This document shows positions 32,545-40,811 of a stretch of DNA of 64,000 bases, in pieces. The translations under genes and the position numbers were made by a program. This DNA comes from Nitrospirota bacterium (GTDB lineage: Bacteria > Nitrospirota > Thermodesulfovibrionia > Thermodesulfovibrionales > JdFR-88), in NCBI GenBank assembly GCA_014874185.1, contig JACWAF010000007.1, positions 1 through 64,000 of the forward strand, read 5' to 3'. Numbering within the stretch: position 1 is the stretch's first letter; each line of letters starts with the position of its first letter. The notes below the pieces were generated by a model that was not told the origin of the DNA, searched no databases, and saw nothing but the letters and a program-made list of their open reading frames with translations.

Positions 32545-34383
32545 TCAGTTTTTTTGGGTTTTCGAGAGGGCCTGCGGGGCGGTATTTTCCGGTTCGGCAG
32601 AGGCGGGCAGATAAAGCGTGAAGGTGGCGCCTTTGCCCTCCTGGCTATCCACCTCTATGAACCCGCCGTGTTTTTTAACTATTCCGTAGACGATGGCGAG
32701 GCCGAGGCCCGTGCCCTTGCCGGCCTGCTTGGTCGTGTAGAACGGCTCGAATATCCGCTCCATATCTTCTTTTTTTATTCCGGCGCCGGTATCGGATATG
32801 GATATGAGGACGTAATCACCGGGCAGGCCCTCCGGGTGGGAGCGCACGAAATCCTCATCGGCCCTGAACGGGCGGGTTTCCATCAGGAGCCTGCCGCCTT
32901 CGGGCATCGCGTCCCTGGCGTTTATGGCGATGTTCAGCATGGCCTGGAATATGGACGTGCTTTCTCCACGGATGTGGAGGGGCTTGCCGTAAAACCCGGT
33001 CTGGATCGATATGGATTTCGGGAAGGTGGCGGTTATGAGTTTCACAAACTCGCCCGCCAGACGGTTTATGTTCACATTCTGCATCCTGCCCGCCTCGGCC
33101 GTACCCAGTGAGAACGTGAGGAGCTGTGCCACGAGGTCGGCCCCGCGCGTGGCGGCCTGCTCCACTATGTCCCAATACTTGTATTGCGGGTCTTCGGGGC
33201 CCAGTTCGTCCTTTGCTATGCTGGCATAGCCCAGTATGGCCGAGAGCAGGTTGCCGAAATCGTGCGCTATACCCCCGGCCAGCACTCCAAGGCTTTCCAT
33301 CTTCCGGGAGCGCATGAGCTGCCGCTCCACCCTCTTCAGTTCCTCAGAGCGCTCCTCGATTATCTTCTCCAGATTTTGCGTGTATCTCTCGATCTCCCCG
33401 CGGCTGGTCTTTAATTGCGACTGCATCATATTGAAGCGCCCGGAGAGGACCGCTATCTCGTCTTTGCCCCGGACCACAAGGGGCCTGAACTCGCCGCGGG
33501 CGATCCGGTCCACGACCTGCACCATTTCTTTTAACGGGTTCACCAGGGTGCTGATCAGAAGAACGGCAAGGCCGGCCAGCACAAGGACTGCCCATGCGCC
33601 CACAAGCGAGGTATAAAGCCTGATCCTCTTCAGAGAGCCCTCGAGGGGGGCATCGGATATGGCGGTCACGAACCGGCCGATTACCTTTCCGCTCATGTCC
33701 TTGAGAGGCATTTCATCGACCGAATAGACTTTCCCCGAGATGTTCAGTTTTCCCCCCTTGGGGCGGTATGGAAGACCTGTATTTGCAAGCGTGGATGCGG
33801 CTACGGCGGAATCCGTTATGATGGAATGCTCAGCGCCGGTTGTCTCCGCCAGTTCCGCCAGAAAGGAGTTGTCCATCACCCTGCTTGTTTCGACGAAACC
33901 GATTATGCCGCCGTTCCTTATCACCGGGCCCGCCGCGATGATTTCAATTCCCCGAGGGGTTTTCCCGAACCCTGAGACCACGTTTTTGTTCATGATGCGG
34001 CTTGGGACAGGCAGGCCCTTTTTACTCAATATGAAAAGGGGTCTTCCTTCTTTATTAAAGAGTTCCAGGCTGTCCATGGACAATCTCTTAAAAGCGGGCC
34101 CCAGATTTTTTCGCAGTTCCAGGCTGGCGGTTTTACCCTGAAAGAAACTTATGATGCCCTCATCCGTGCGGAAGGCGTTCAGGTTTTCAAGGAGCACCGA
34201 GACATCCACACCCATGAGGTCCTGCGCGCGGCGGCTCGCCCGCTCAAGCCTTTCCGTGTGCTCTTTTGTCAGGTCCCGGCAGGAGATCGTATAAACCACT
34301 AAAAGACCGGCGAAGACAGCCAGCAGGACGGGGGCCAGTATGAGAAGGACTTTATTCCTGTATTTCAGGTTTTTTAGAAGCAT
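32545..34383 (-). CDS. Membrane sensor histidine kinase
   Basis: 612 residues from the ATG at 34383, chosen for the GGGGAAGG site upstream. Order: membrane helix (about 10-30), periplasmic sensor region to about residue 270, second membrane helix (VLVLAGLAVLLISTLV), HAMP linker, a coiled coil (RGEIERYTQNLEKIIEERSEELKRV broken by charged turns), the phospho-acceptor His in AGGIAHDFGNLLSA (usual Asn is Gly), and a HATPase domain with DTGAGI and GTGLGLAIV. No response regulator gene is adjacent, so the partner is unknown. Convergent with the acs/Nuo-like run and divergent from nfnA. Confidence 0.9.
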   Translation of the reverse strand: MLLKNLKYRNKVLLILAPVLLAVFAGLLVVYTISCRDLTKEHTERLERASRRAQDLMGVDVSVLLENLNAFRTDEGIISFFQGKTASLELRKNLGPAFKRLSMDSLELFNKEGRPLFILSKKGLPVPSRIMNKNVVSGFGKTPRGIEIIAAGPVIRNGGIIGFVETSRVMDNSFLAELAETTGAEHSIITDSAVAASTLANTGLPYRPKGGKLNISGKVYSVDEMPLKDMSGKVIGRFVTAISDAPLEGSLKRIRLYTSLVGAWAVLVLAGLAVLLISTLVNPLKEMVQVVDRIARGEFRPLVVRGKDEIAVLSGRFNMMQSQLKTSRGEIERYTQNLEKIIEERSEELKRVERQLMRSRKMESLGVLAGGIAHDFGNLLSAILGYASIAKDELGPEDPQYKYWDIVEQAATRGADLVAQLLTFSLGTAEAGRMQNVNINRLAGEFVKLITATFPKSISIQTGFYGKPLHIRGESTSIFQAMLNIAINARDAMPEGGRLLMETRPFRADEDFVRSHPEGLPGDYVLISISDTGAGIKKEDMERIFEPFYTTKQAGKGTGLGLAIVYGIVKKHGGFIEVDSQEGKGATFTLYLPASAEPENTAPQALSKTQKN

Positions 34384-34483
34384 CGAGTGCCTTCCCCGCA
34401 TGCGCCCGGGGTTATTTAAAGCATATTATCAAGCGCACCGGAGCACAATAGAGCAGTCCTGGAAAAAAATCATTTATAGTTTA

Positions 34484-34489
34484 TATAAT
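34484..34489 (+). promoter_or_regulatory. -10 box close to the nfnA start
   Basis: TATAAT ends 17 bases before the nfnA ATG at 34507. The intervening agaattgtttagtaatt has no Shine-Dalgarno sequence; the expected leader is about 11 bases. Confidence 0.45.
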
Positions 34490-34506
34490 AGAATTGTTTA
34501 GTAATT

Positions 34507-35361
34507 ATGGCCAAGATACTGGATAAGAAGATAATCCGCGATCCGGATGTGTTCTATTACAAGCTGAGCGCGCCGCTCATATCCCGGAAGGCAAAACCAG
34601 GCCAGTTCGTAATCATCAGGCTGCATGAAAAAGGGGAGCGGATACCCCTTTCCCTTGCCGGCATCAACCCGGAAGAAGGCACGATAAGCCTTATAGTCAT
34701 GGCAGTGGGGAAGACCACGTCCGAGATGAGCACACTTAAAGCCGGGGACGAGATCATGGACCTCTGCGGCCCGCTGGGCCAGCCCACCCATGTAGAGAGG
34801 TTCGGGCGTGTTGCGCTGGTGGGCGGCGGCTTCGGCGTGGCGCCTCTTTACCCGATTGCCAGGGCCATGAAGGCGGCGGGAAACGAGGTCGTGATGGTAA
34901 TGGGCGCGCGGAGCGCCGATCTCCTCATTTATGAAAAAGAGCTTTCAGAGGTCTGCGATAAAGTGGTTGTCACCACCGATGACGGCAGCAAAGGCGTGAA
35001 GGGCAATGTGATCACGGGGCTTGAGAAGGAGTTGGACGCAAATAAACCCGCGCTCGTCCTTGCGATCGGGCCCGCCCCGATGATGAAGGCCGTCTGCAAT
35101 GCGACAAAACCTTACGGGGTAAAGACGGTCGTAAGCCTGAACACTATAATGATAGACGGCACCGGGATGTGCGGCTGCTGCCGGGTGCCGATGACGAACG
35201 GGACGAAATTCGCCTGCACGGACGGCCCGGACTTCGACGGGCACGAGGTGCAATGGGACATCCTCATGAACAGGCAGAAAAACTACAACCCCGAAGAGAG
35301 GGAGTCATTCGAGGCCTGGAAGAGGCGGCACGCCGGTGCCATTACGGAGAAAGCCGGGTAG
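34507..35361 (+). CDS. nfnA: NfnA / sulfide dehydrogenase-type ferredoxin-NADP reductase subunit alpha
   Basis: FAD- and NAD-binding small subunit of the NADH-dependent reduced ferredoxin:NADP oxidoreductase family, also known as SudB or the GltD-associated FNR-like subunit. 284 residues. FAD part: ISRKAKPGQFVIIRLHEKGE and RIPLSLAGI; nucleotide part: VALVGGGFGVAPLYPIARAM; a [2Fe-2S] site with GTGMCGCCRVP and FACTDGPDFDG. nfnB follows after seven bases. In anaerobes the pair bifurcates electrons between NADPH, NAD and ferredoxin. Close to the CODH/ACS genes, which fits that role, but a sulfide dehydrogenase activity is an alternative. Confidence 0.88.
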   Translation: MAKILDKKIIRDPDVFYYKLSAPLISRKAKPGQFVIIRLHEKGERIPLSLAGINPEEGTISLIVMAVGKTTSEMSTLKAGDEIMDLCGPLGQPTHVERFGRVALVGGGFGVAPLYPIARAMKAAGNEVVMVMGARSADLLIYEKELSEVCDKVVVTTDDGSKGVKGNVITGLEKELDANKPALVLAIGPAPMMKAVCNATKPYGVKTVVSLNTIMIDGTGMCGCCRVPMTNGTKFACTDGPDFDGHEVQWDILMNRQKNYNPEERESFEAWKRRHAGAITEKAG

Positions 35362-35368
35362 TTTTAAA

Positions 35369-36784
35369 ATGAAGCCTGGACCCAAAAAGATAATACCGCA
35401 CAAGACCCCGATGCCGGAGCAGGACCCGGCGGTCCGCAGCGGGAATTTTTACGAGGTAATGCTGGGGTACACGGCGGAGCTTGCCCGAAAAGAGGCAAGC
35501 CGCTGTCTGAACTGCAAGGCGCCCAAATGCGTCGAGGGCTGCCCGGTGAACGTCCCCATACCGCGTTTCATAAGCGCAATAAAAGAAGGCGACTACGCGA
35601 AGGCGCTTTCCATCATAAAGGAATCCAACCTGCTTCCCGCCGTCTGCGGCAGGGTCTGCCCGCAGGAGAGCCAGTGCGAGAAGATGTGCACGCTGGCAAA
35701 GAAATTTGAACCCGTGGCAATAGGAAGGCTTGAGAGGTTTGCCGCGGACTCCCAGTTGAACGAGGTCGGGGCCATGCCGGAAATATCCTCGCCCACCGGG
35801 AAGAAAGTGGCTGTCATCGGGAGCGGCCCTGCCGGGCTTGCCTGCGCCTATGACCTGGCCAAGCTGGGGCACAAGGTGACGATATTCGAGGCCCTGCACG
35901 CCCCAGGAGGCGTCCTCTTCTACGGGATACCGGAGTTCAGGCTGCCAAAAAAGATAGTGGCCCGCGAGATAGAGAACCTTAAAAAGACCGGCGTGGAGAT
36001 AATCACGAACGCAGTCATTGGAAGGCTGATCACCATGCAGGAGATCCTTGCGGACTACGATGCGTGCTTCATCGGCACGGGCGCGGGGCTTCCCAAGTTC
36101 ATGGGCATAGAGGGCGAGAATTTAAACGGCGTTTATTCGGCCAACGAGTTTCTCACGCGCGTAAACCTGATGAGCGCGCACTCCTTCCCCGAGTTCGATA
36201 CGCCCATAAAAAGGGGAGAGCGGGTGGCGGTTATCGGAGGGGGCAATGTGGCGATGGACTCCGCGCGCACGGCGCTGCGGCTTGGGGCAAAAAAGGTGAG
36301 CCTTGTCTATCGCCGCTCCGAGGAGGAGCTGCCCGCGCGCAAAGAGGAGATCCATCACGCGAAAGAGGAGGGCGTGCAGTTCGAGTACTGCGCAAGCCCC
36401 GTGCGCATAGTAGGAAAGGATGGCCTGGTAACATCCCTGGAATGCGTGCGGATGGACCTCTGCGAGCTTGATGAATCAGGGAGGCGGAGGCCCAAACCCG
36501 TTCCGGGCTCCGAGTTCCTGATACCGGCCGATACGGTGATCATGGCCCTGGGCACAAGCGCAAATCCCCTGGTGCAAAAGAGCACGCCGGGGCTTTCCGT
36601 AAACGGCAGGGGCTATATCATGGCCGACCCAGAGACCGGCAGGACGAATATAGAAGGCGTCTTTGCCGGGGGTGATATCGTGACCGGCTCCGCCACGGTC
36701 ATCTCCGCCATGGGCGCCGGAAGAAAGGCCGCCCGCGCCATCCACGAGTACATAAGCCGGAAGAACCAGGGTAGCGTTCCTTAA
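35369..36784 (+). CDS. nfnB: NfnB / glutamate synthase small subunit-like oxidoreductase
   Basis: Large subunit partner of NfnA (GltD/SudA family), 471 residues. N-terminal double [4Fe-4S] domain with CLNCKAPKCVEGCPVNVP and CGRVCPQESQCEKMC, then FAD Rossmann motif VIGSGPAGLACAYDLAKLG, and NADP motif VIGGGNVAMDSARTALRLG. C-terminal FAD motif GVFAGGDIVTGSATVI. I chose ATG at 35369 (KPGPKKIIPHKTPMPEQDP); the upstream in-frame extension lies in nfnA. No large glutamate synthase gene is nearby, which supports NfnAB over GltBD. Confidence 0.9.
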   Translation: MKPGPKKIIPHKTPMPEQDPAVRSGNFYEVMLGYTAELARKEASRCLNCKAPKCVEGCPVNVPIPRFISAIKEGDYAKALSIIKESNLLPAVCGRVCPQESQCEKMCTLAKKFEPVAIGRLERFAADSQLNEVGAMPEISSPTGKKVAVIGSGPAGLACAYDLAKLGHKVTIFEALHAPGGVLFYGIPEFRLPKKIVAREIENLKKTGVEIITNAVIGRLITMQEILADYDACFIGTGAGLPKFMGIEGENLNGVYSANEFLTRVNLMSAHSFPEFDTPIKRGERVAVIGGGNVAMDSARTALRLGAKKVSLVYRRSEEELPARKEEIHHAKEEGVQFEYCASPVRIVGKDGLVTSLECVRMDLCELDESGRRRPKPVPGSEFLIPADTVIMALGTSANPLVQKSTPGLSVNGRGYIMADPETGRTNIEGVFAGGDIVTGSATVISAMGAGRKAARAIHEYISRKNQGSVP

Positions 36785-36791
36785 GTTGTCC

Positions 36792-36860
36792 GTCATTCCG
36801 GGCTTGACCCGGAATCCATTTTTCCCAGTTCCGGATTCCCGCTTTCTCTGGACAAGGATT
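36792..36860. repeat. Palindromic repeat after nfnB
   Basis: gtcattccgggcttgacccg then gaatcca; arms attccggg (36795-36802) and cccggaat (36808-36815). A second related half, ccggattcccgctttct, follows. Same gtcattcc family as 177-215 and 50285-50384. Confidence 0.65.
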
Positions 36861-36902
36861 CATGTCAGGGATTAAGGAACACTACACTGGGGATCCCTCT
36901 CT

Positions 36903-36930
36903 TTGCAAATCCCGCGTTTTCTGCTAGTCT
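36903..36930 (+). promoter_or_regulatory. Promoter before mgsA
   Basis: TTGCAA (36903-36908), 16-base spacer, TAGTCT (36925-36930) with an upstream TGc. Leader of about 78 bases; GAGGAGGG precedes the ATG. Confidence 0.45.
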
Positions 36931-37014
36931 TTTAAATAACCTTTCACAGCCGTCCTTGCATCTTCAAAGTTTTTTAATCCGGCTTGCATCAAAGTAAATT
37001 CAGAGGAGGGTAAT

Positions 37015-37470
37015 ATGGACACCCATAAATCCCTTATCGGGTCGAAAAAGAAGATAGTGCTCGTGGCGCATGACAATAAAAAGGAGGACCTTATCCAGTG
37101 GGCCAGGTTCAACCGCGACCTCCTGGGCAGGCATGACCTTTACGCAACCGGCACCACCGGGTCGGTGCTTGAAAAAGAGCTGAGATTGCATGTGACCAAA
37201 CTCCAGAGCGGGCCCCTTGGGGGTGACCAGCAGATCGGCGCGAAGATTGCGCAGGGCGAGATAGATTTCCTTATCTTCTTCTGGGACCCGCTTGAGCCCC
37301 ATCCGCACGACCCTGACGTGAAGGCGCTCCTAAGGATAGCCGTGGTATGGAACATCCCCGTCGCCTGCAACCGCGCGACCGCCGATTTCATGGTCTCCTC
37401 CACACTGATGGGGAGCGAATACAGGCGGCAGGTGCCCGATTACGAAGGGTACAGGGAGAGGCTGAACTGA
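37015..37470 (+). CDS. mgsA: Methylglyoxal synthase
   Basis: Converts dihydroxyacetone phosphate to methylglyoxal and phosphate, a bypass relieving sugar-phosphate stress. 151 residues, normal size. Signature segments: [19 protein letters not shown] at the N-terminus, the phosphate-binding [46 protein letters not shown] with the catalytic Asp region, and [12 protein letters not shown] strong GAGGAGGG site precedes the ATG. Followed by the atpZ-like gene. Confidence 0.95.
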   Translation: MDTHKSLIGSKKKIVLVAHDNKKEDLIQWARFNRDLLGRHDLYATGTTGSVLEKELRLHVTKLQSGPLGGDQQIGAKIAQGEIDFLIFFWDPLEPHPHDPDVKALLRIAVVWNIPVACNRATADFMVSSTLMGSEYRRQVPDYEGYRERLN

Positions 37471-37523
37471 GGGAAGGTGACCGTACCGGCTGCGGGCCTT
37501 TCTCCTTTAATGCCGGTTTGCTG

Positions 37524-37529
37524 TATAAT
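37524..37529 (+). promoter_or_regulatory. -10 box seven bases before atpZ-like gene
   Basis: TATAAT directly preceded by TG; seven bases separate it from the ATG at 37537, so transcription would begin at or next to the start codon. No Shine-Dalgarno sequence. Confidence 0.45.
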
Positions 37530-37536
37530 TTTTCTG

Positions 37537-37767
37537 ATGGCGAACACGTTCTGGAAGACGATGCTCGACGCGAGCATGGTGGGGATAAACATGGTGGTGG
37601 CCACATTCATAGGGCTCGCCATCGGCTATTTCCTGGACAGGCTGCTTGGCACGGGCCCCTGGCTTACGGTGGTCTTCCTTCTCTTCGGCATAGCGACCGG
37701 CTTTTTCGAGCTTTATAAATTTACGCAGAAGAAGATGAACGGCGGCGATGGTAAAAAGGATATATAG
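37537..37767 (+). CDS. AtpZ/AtpI-family small membrane protein
   Basis: 76 residues with two membrane helices (MVVATFIGLAIGYFLDRLLG and LTVVFLLFGIATGFFELYKF), the AtpZ/AtpI pattern. Family members help assemble the ATP synthase c ring or carry Mg/Ca ions. The ATG at 37537 excludes a non-conserved 20-residue extension. It overlaps the next gene by 20 bases. F-type ATPase genes normally follow such a pair, but none occur here. Confidence 0.75.
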   Translation: MANTFWKTMLDASMVGINMVVATFIGLAIGYFLDRLLGTGPWLTVVFLLFGIATGFFELYKFTQKKMNGGDGKKDI

Positions 37768-38122
37768 GCTCTCCGCGCTTGTCCTGGCGCTGGCGGCCGT
37801 GCTTGCCGTTTTCTATGACCCGAAGCGCATCGTCATGAGCGCCGTAGTGGGCGGGGTGCTGGGGCTTGTGAACCTGCGCGGGCTGGTGCGGAGCGTGAAT
37901 GGGCTTCTGGGCGCCCGGAAGGCCGCCGGCAAGATGATGGCCCTTTCCTTTTTCCGCCTGATAGCCATTTTCCTGATACTTTTGGTCCTCTTCAAATACG
38001 GCAGGGTGAACCCGATAGGCATACTGATAGGCTTCACCGTGGTTTTCGCCGTCATCATGGCAGAGGGCCTCAGGGAGGCAAGGACACGGGGCGGCGATGG
38101 TGATATAATCACTCCATCATGA
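37748..38122 (+). CDS. ATP synthase subunit I (AtpI-like) membrane protein
   Basis: 124 residues with four hydrophobic helices, matching the AtpI/ATP synthase I family that precedes F0 genes (atpB, atpE) in many genomes. Start ATG lies inside the previous gene. No other ATP synthase gene is in the window; ilvA follows, overlapping by four bases. The last codons contain the -10 box of ilvA. Confidence 0.75.
   Translation: MVKRIYRLSALVLALAAVLAVFYDPKRIVMSAVVGGVLGLVNLRGLVRSVNGLLGARKAAGKMMALSFFRLIAIFLILLVLFKYGRVNPIGILIGFTVVFAVIMAEGLREARTRGGDGDIITPS
38101..38109 (+). promoter_or_regulatory. Extended -10 box for ilvA inside the atpI-like gene
   Basis: TGaTATAAT ends nine bases before the ilvA ATG at 38119 and lies in the last codons of the upstream gene. 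Expected leader about three bases; no Shine-Dalgarno sequence. Confidence 0.45.
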
Positions 38123-39300
38123 CCCTGGCCGGCATAGAAAACGCCTATTGGGAAATCAAGTCGTTCGTCCATAAAACCCCTCTCGTCTACTCCAATTCCT
38201 TTAGCAGAATGTTCGATGCGGAGGTCTATCTGAAATGCGAAAACCTGCAGAAGACCGGCTCTTTCAAGGTGCGCGGCTCTTTCAATAAAATAATAAAAAG
38301 CCGCGCCGGAAAAGTGATCGCCGCATCTATGGGCAACCACGCGCAGGGCGTGGCTTACGCCTCGAAGGCCCTCGGCGTGGAAGCGAAGATAATCATGCCG
38401 CAGACCGTATCCATCGTGAAGGAGGAGGCCACCAGGTCCTACGGGGCCGACGTGCTGCTGTTAGGCGAGACCTTATCCGAATCTCTGGAATATGCGGCAT
38501 CCCGGAAGGATTACCTGTTCGTCCACCCCTTCGACGATTACGATGTCATGGCAGGGCAGGGCACGATAGCCATCGAGATAGCCGAGGAGCTTAAGGATAT
38601 CGACGCCGTTATAGTCCCCGTGGGGGGAGGGGGGCTGATTGCGGGGATTTCCACCGTGGTGAAGTCGCTTTTCCCCGGCGCGGAGGTCATAGGCGTTCAG
38701 GCGGAAGCGGCAACCAGCGCGCTCCTCTCGTTCGAGGCCAAATCGGACACCCCTCTCGAAAAGCCTGCCATAACGGGGCTTGCAGACGGCATAGCGGTAA
38801 GCAGGGTGGGCGAAAAGCCGCTTGAAATCATCCTGAAGAACGTGGATTCGTTTTCTTCCGTATCCGATGAGCTTATCGCCAGGGCGATACTCCTTTTAAT
38901 GGAAAGGAAGAAGCTGGTGGTGGAAGGGGCCGGGGCCGTGCCGCTGGCCCTTTTATTAAAGGAGCCGGAAAGGTTCAGGGGAAGACGTGTTGTACTTGTC
39001 ATAAGCGGCGGGAATATAGACTTCAGCCTGGTGGACAGGATCGTAAGGCAGGGGCTGGTTGCAAACGGCAGGGTGGGGCTTTTCTGCCTCGTAATAGACG
39101 ACACGCCTGGCTCATTGAACAGAATAACCAGGATAATTGCCGCAAACAGGGCGAATATCCTGAGCATTCACCACGACAGGCTTGCCGAAGGCCTGCGGTT
39201 CGGAAAGACGAAGGTCCATTTCGCGGTTGAGACCAGGGGCCGGGAGCACCTGGAGCAAATTCTGGGCGAGATCGAAAAGGAGGCGGCTTCACCATGCTAG
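38119..39300 (+). CDS. ilvA: Threonine ammonia-lyase (threonine dehydratase) with ACT domain
   Basis: PLP enzyme converting threonine to 2-oxobutyrate, the isoleucine precursor used by IlvBN. 393 residues. PLP lysine region KTGSFKVRGSFNKI, the SMGNHAQGVAYASKALG block, and the phosphate-binding VPVGGGGLIAGIS are intact. A C-terminal ACT domain (about 320-393, LVIDDTPGSLNRITRIIAAN) suggests amino acid control. The short single-ACT form is shared by TdcB-like catabolic enzymes, so the biosynthetic role is inferred from presence of ilv genes elsewhere in the window. The stop overlaps pgi by seven bases. Confidence 0.92.
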   Translation: MTLAGIENAYWEIKSFVHKTPLVYSNSFSRMFDAEVYLKCENLQKTGSFKVRGSFNKIIKSRAGKVIAASMGNHAQGVAYASKALGVEAKIIMPQTVSIVKEEATRSYGADVLLLGETLSESLEYAASRKDYLFVHPFDDYDVMAGQGTIAIEIAEELKDIDAVIVPVGGGGLIAGISTVVKSLFPGAEVIGVQAEAATSALLSFEAKSDTPLEKPAITGLADGIAVSRVGEKPLEIILKNVDSFSSVSDELIARAILLLMERKKLVVEGAGAVPLALLLKEPERFRGRRVVLVISGGNIDFSLVDRIVRQGLVANGRVGLFCLVIDDTPGSLNRITRIIAANRANILSIHHDRLAEGLRFGKTKVHFAVETRGREHLEQILGEIEKEAASPC

Positions 39301-40634
39301 GGATAAATTTTTCATTCATGATGGCCGAGACGATAGGCGGGAAAGGCCTCTCCGAGAGGAAGATAGAGGACATAAAAGAAAAGGCCGCGCAGGCCGTCTC
39401 CGAAATAAAACAGCGAAAATGGCCCGAGCTTCAGTTCATGGACCTCCTGAAAGATGACACGAGCGCGGTAAAAGACGAGGCCAGGAGGCTGAACGGGGTA
39501 TCGGAGAACTTCCTCATCCTCGGCATCGGCGGGTCGGCCCTGGGCCCCAAGTGCATCCTGGAGGCCCTGAGCCCCTTCCACAACATCTCGAAAAAGCCGA
39601 AGGTGTTCATCTATGACAACGTGGACCCTTCCACGCTGGACTGCATCTTTAAAAATATCGATATTAAAAAAACCGCCGTGAACGTCATAAGCAAGTCCGG
39701 CGGGACGGGTGAGACGGCGGCAGGCTTCAAGATAGTCTACGAGAAGATGAAAAAGGCCCTTGGCGGCAGGGCGGAAGAGATGTTCGTGCTTACCACCGAT
39801 CCCGGGAAAGGCGATCTGCGAAGGCTTGCAAATGAAAAAGGTTTCGCATCGCTCCCCATTCCGCCGGGCGTGGGCGGAAGGTATTCCGTCCTTAGCAGCG
39901 TTGGGCTCCTGCTGGCGGAAATAATCGGCGTGGACTCTGGCGACCTCCTCAAAGGCGCGGCCGATATCCACGACAGGTGCCTGAAGGATGAGGTCTGGGA
40001 GAACCCGGCCCTCATGACCGCCTGCCTATGCTATCTGATGGACAGGGAAGAGGGCAGGGGGATAGACGTGCTGGTGCCCTACTCGGACAGGCTCCGCTCC
40101 TTTTCGGAATGGTTCTGCCAGCTCTGGGCCGAGAGCCTCGGGAAACTCGGCATGGGCCTCTCCCCGTATCCCTCCGTGGGCACCACCGACCAGCACTCGC
40201 AGATGCAGCTGTGGATGGAGGGGCCTGAGAACAAGGTGGTAATCTTTTTGAGGGTGGAGGACTACGGGGTGGACTTCCAGATGCCGCACGGTTTCGACGA
40301 CCTCCCCGGAATGAATTACCTCTCCGGGCATACCCTCTCCGAGCTTATAAAGGCTGAGGAGGAAGCTACCGAGCTTGCGCTTGCGAAGATAGGCAGGCCC
40401 AACATGACCATCACCATCCCCAGGATAGACGCTTATCACCTGGGCCAGCTATTTTATTTCTTTGAGATAATGACCGCCTTTGTGGGATTCCTTTATGGCG
40501 TAAACCCCTTCAACCAGCCTTCCGTCGAGGAATCGAAGAGGCTTACCTTCGGCATCATGGGCAGGCCGGGCTTCGAGGCCAAAAAGAAGGAAGTGGAGGA
40601 GGCCAGGGGGAAGAAGACGATCTTCAAGCTCTAG
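39294..40634 (+). CDS. pgi: Glucose-6-phosphate isomerase
   Basis: Interconverts glucose-6-phosphate and fructose-6-phosphate. 446 residues, the shorter bacterial form. Sugar-phosphate SIS domains: LILGIGGSALGPKCILEAL, VISKSGGTGETAAGF, and the catalytic DQHSQMQLWMEGP and NPFNQPSVEESK segments. ATG at 39294 lies within the ilvA end. A weak hairpin (ggcct/aggcc, 40720-40736) followed by T-rich sequence may end the transcript. Confidence 0.94.
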   Translation: MLGINFSFMMAETIGGKGLSERKIEDIKEKAAQAVSEIKQRKWPELQFMDLLKDDTSAVKDEARRLNGVSENFLILGIGGSALGPKCILEALSPFHNISKKPKVFIYDNVDPSTLDCIFKNIDIKKTAVNVISKSGGTGETAAGFKIVYEKMKKALGGRAEEMFVLTTDPGKGDLRRLANEKGFASLPIPPGVGGRYSVLSSVGLLLAEIIGVDSGDLLKGAADIHDRCLKDEVWENPALMTACLCYLMDREEGRGIDVLVPYSDRLRSFSEWFCQLWAESLGKLGMGLSPYPSVGTTDQHSQMQLWMEGPENKVVIFLRVEDYGVDFQMPHGFDDLPGMNYLSGHTLSELIKAEEEATELALAKIGRPNMTITIPRIDAYHLGQLFYFFEIMTAFVGFLYGVNPFNQPSVEESKRLTFGIMGRPGFEAKKKEVEEARGKKTIFKL

Positions 40635-40790
40635 GGCCATTCTCCATAAAACCCTCTGCAATCCGGGAGCGCAAAGGACATACCCAATCCGCCAGGTGAA
40701 GCGGGATGAGACATTCACGGGCCTTGCGGGCAGGCCGTTTTCCCCTGTTTGTTTTTTTACTCGCCAGAGTATCTACTTCCGCTTTTTTTT

Positions 40791-40799
40791 TGATATAAT
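40791..40799 (+). promoter_or_regulatory. Extended -10 promoter of the type II secretion genes
   Basis: TGaTATAAT ends 12 bases before the gspE ATG at 40812. The following gattcaatttc has no ribosome binding site. Identical nine-base box to the one before ilvA. The 177-base gap before it is otherwise without a gene. Confidence 0.5.
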
Positions 40800-40811
40800 G
40801 GATTCAATTTC

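Noticed and set aside
32262-33111. Plus-strand frames across the intergenic palindromes and the kinase gene
   Set aside because: They run through repeat DNA and antisense to a clear histidine kinase.
35369-36784. Glutamate synthase small subunit GltD
   Set aside because: No GltB partner; the adjacent FNR-like gene is the NfnA/SudB partner.
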